Source of the DNA: Oxalobacter sp.
GTDB lineage: Bacteria; Pseudomonadota; Gammaproteobacteria; Burkholderiales; Burkholderiaceae_D
NCBI GenBank assembly: GCA_012512465.1
Contig: JAAZED010000114.1
Coordinates: 1 to 6,429, forward strand
Length of the DNA stretch: 6,429 bases
Direction: 5' to 3'
The notes below the pieces were generated by a model. It was not told the DNA's origin and made no database searches. It saw only the letters and a program-made list of their open reading frames with translations. Position numbers and translations under genes: made by a program. Position 1 is the first letter of the stretch. Every line of letters begins with the position of its first letter. Positions 5,767-6,429 of the stretch are shown here, piece after piece.

Positions 5767-5919
5767 TCAAGATGCGCACCGATTTAATAATTTACCGGGG
5801 AAAGCAGGAGGTCCTGCGGCAGGATACTCAACTGGACATGGGTGATACCAGACTCCGGTACCGCAATCCGATTCGAAAAGGGAAAGCGTACCCTCTTTTC
5901 GGACAATGCGAATTTGCAT
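5767..5919 (-). CDS. Doubtful 50-residue ORF downstream of lolD
   Basis: ATG 5919 has AAGGGG seven bases upstream and lies 24 bases after the lolD stop, so it could be translated from the lolD transcript. The product begins MQIRIVRKEGTLSLFESDCG and ends Pro/Gly-rich (PAAGPPAFPGK), with no recognisable domain. The second half spans a hairpin and runs into the AT-rich promoter region, so it may be only the 5' remnant of a gene or a chance ORF. Confidence 0.25.
   Translation of the reverse strand: MQIRIVRKEGTLSLFESDCGTGVWYHPCPVEYPAAGPPAFPGKLLNRCAS
5804..5817 (-). terminator. Weak hairpin after lolD
   Basis: GCAGG-AGGT-CCTGC forms a perfect five-base stem (six bases if the loop closes), followed in the leftward direction by TTT and then C-rich sequence. 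It lies about 125 bases past the lolD stop and could end the lol transcript, but there is no proper U-tract. Confidence 0.25.
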
Positions 5920-5942
5920 GAAGAGCCCCTTCTCTGTTGAGG

Positions 5943-6429
5943 CTATTCTTCCAGCCCGTTTTCGGACATGCGCAGGATGCGGTCGCAACGCTGTGCCAGA
6001 TCACTGTCGTGCGTCACAATGACAAAGGCCGTCCCGGTCGTTTTGGAGAGTTCCAGCATCAGATCGAAGATCTGATGCGCTGTCGGGCGGTCCAGATTGC
6101 CGGTGGGCTCATCGGCCAGGACACAGGCAGGCTGTGTCACCAGCGCACGGGCCAGGGCCACCCGCTGCCTCTCGCCGCCGGAAAGCTCGCCGGGACGGTG
6201 GGTCACGCGGTGTTCCAGCCCCACACGGGCCAGGATATCTTTCGCCGTTTTATGGGCGTCTTCGCGGCTGATGCGCCGGATCATCAGTGGCATGGCAACA
6301 TTGTCCAGCGCGGAAAACTCGGGCAGGAGATGGTGGAACTGGTAAACGAAACCCAGGGACTGGTTGCGTACGATACCGCGTTCTGTCCCGGACAGGCTGG
6401 CAAAATCCCGTCCTTCAAGGCTGACGGTG
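5943..6429 (-). CDS. lolD: Lipoprotein-releasing system ATP-binding protein LolD (C-terminal part, runs off the right edge)
   Basis: The last 162 residues of the ABC ATPase that powers LolCDE (or LolCD/F), the inner-membrane complex handing outer-membrane lipoproteins to LolA. Visible in order: the Q-loop with the LolD-typical [17 protein letters not shown], the signature [15 protein letters not shown], the Walker B region [10 protein letters not shown] with catalytic Glu, and the H-loop IVTHD. The C-terminus ([14 protein letters not shown]) has normal length. Walker A lies beyond the window. The [18 protein letters not shown] run separates LolD from the related MacB and FtsE ATPases. The stop is TAG at 5943-5945. 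The lolC/E gene is expected further right, outside the window. The gene is probably essential and under core housekeeping regulation. It marks the right border of the apparent insertion. Confidence 0.96.
   Translation of the reverse strand, partial: TVSLEGRDFASLSGTERGIVRNQSLGFVYQFHHLLPEFSALDNVAMPLMIRRISREDAHKTAKDILARVGLEHRVTHRPGELSGGERQRVALARALVTQPACVLADEPTGNLDRPTAHQIFDLMLELSKTTGTAFVIVTHDSDLAQRCDRILRMSENGLEE

Noticed and set aside
5875..5901. Bulged hairpin GAAAAGGG / CCCTCTTTTC as a lolD terminator
   Set aside because: It has a bulge and is not followed by a T-tract on either strand. It may only be local symmetry within the doubtful small ORF.
569..5942. Insertion sequence or integrative element with direct repeats at its ends
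   Set aside because: I searched by eye for transposase or integrase motifs and for matching direct repeats near both borders and found none that are convincing.

Overview
The window looks like a chromosomal piece of a Gram-negative proteobacterium of roughly half GC, most likely a betaproteobacterium. The evidence is a strongly conserved lolD (lipoprotein-release ATPase) at the right edge and a TatD-family hydrolase at the left edge, both reading leftward. As I recall, these two genes are direct neighbours (lolD then tatD, often followed by comEC) in many Burkholderiales. If so, everything from about 569 to 5942 is accessory DNA inserted between two core genes. The genus cannot be fixed from this window; Oxalobacteraceae would fit, but that is a guess.

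Layout, left to right. 1-556 (-): N-terminal 185 residues of a TatD-family metal-dependent hydrolase, with a strong inverted repeat in its leader (592-628). 721-753: two small hairpins. 775-1062 (+): short unrecognised protein that seems truncated by a frameshift. 1161-2030 (+): membrane-anchored alpha/beta hydrolase of the BEM46/YfhR type with an intact Ser-Asp-His triad. 2045-2905 (-): exported Sel1-repeat protein, convergent with the hydrolase. 2971-4482 (-): unrecognised 503-residue soluble protein with no signal peptide. 4704-5066 (-): small unrecognised Trp-rich protein. 5068-5693 (-): the gene just upstream of it, broken by three frameshifts. 5694-5942: AT-rich putative promoter plus a doubtful 50-codon ORF. 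5943-6429 (-): C-terminal 162 residues of LolD.

How the genes may work together. The leftward genes form two probable units. One is the broken gene followed by the 120-residue gene, with stop and start codons one base apart. The other is the 503-residue protein followed by the Sel1 protein, separated by a hairpin that could attenuate transcription. A signal-less, low-complexity-linker protein followed by an exported solenoid repeat protein recalls the layout of some effector/immunity or effector/adaptor pairs. No toxin or secretion motif is visible, so this is only a hypothesis. The island also shows decay (frameshifts in two genes) and a base-composition break within the Sel1 gene. I saw no tRNA, rRNA, CRISPR array, transposase or integrase.
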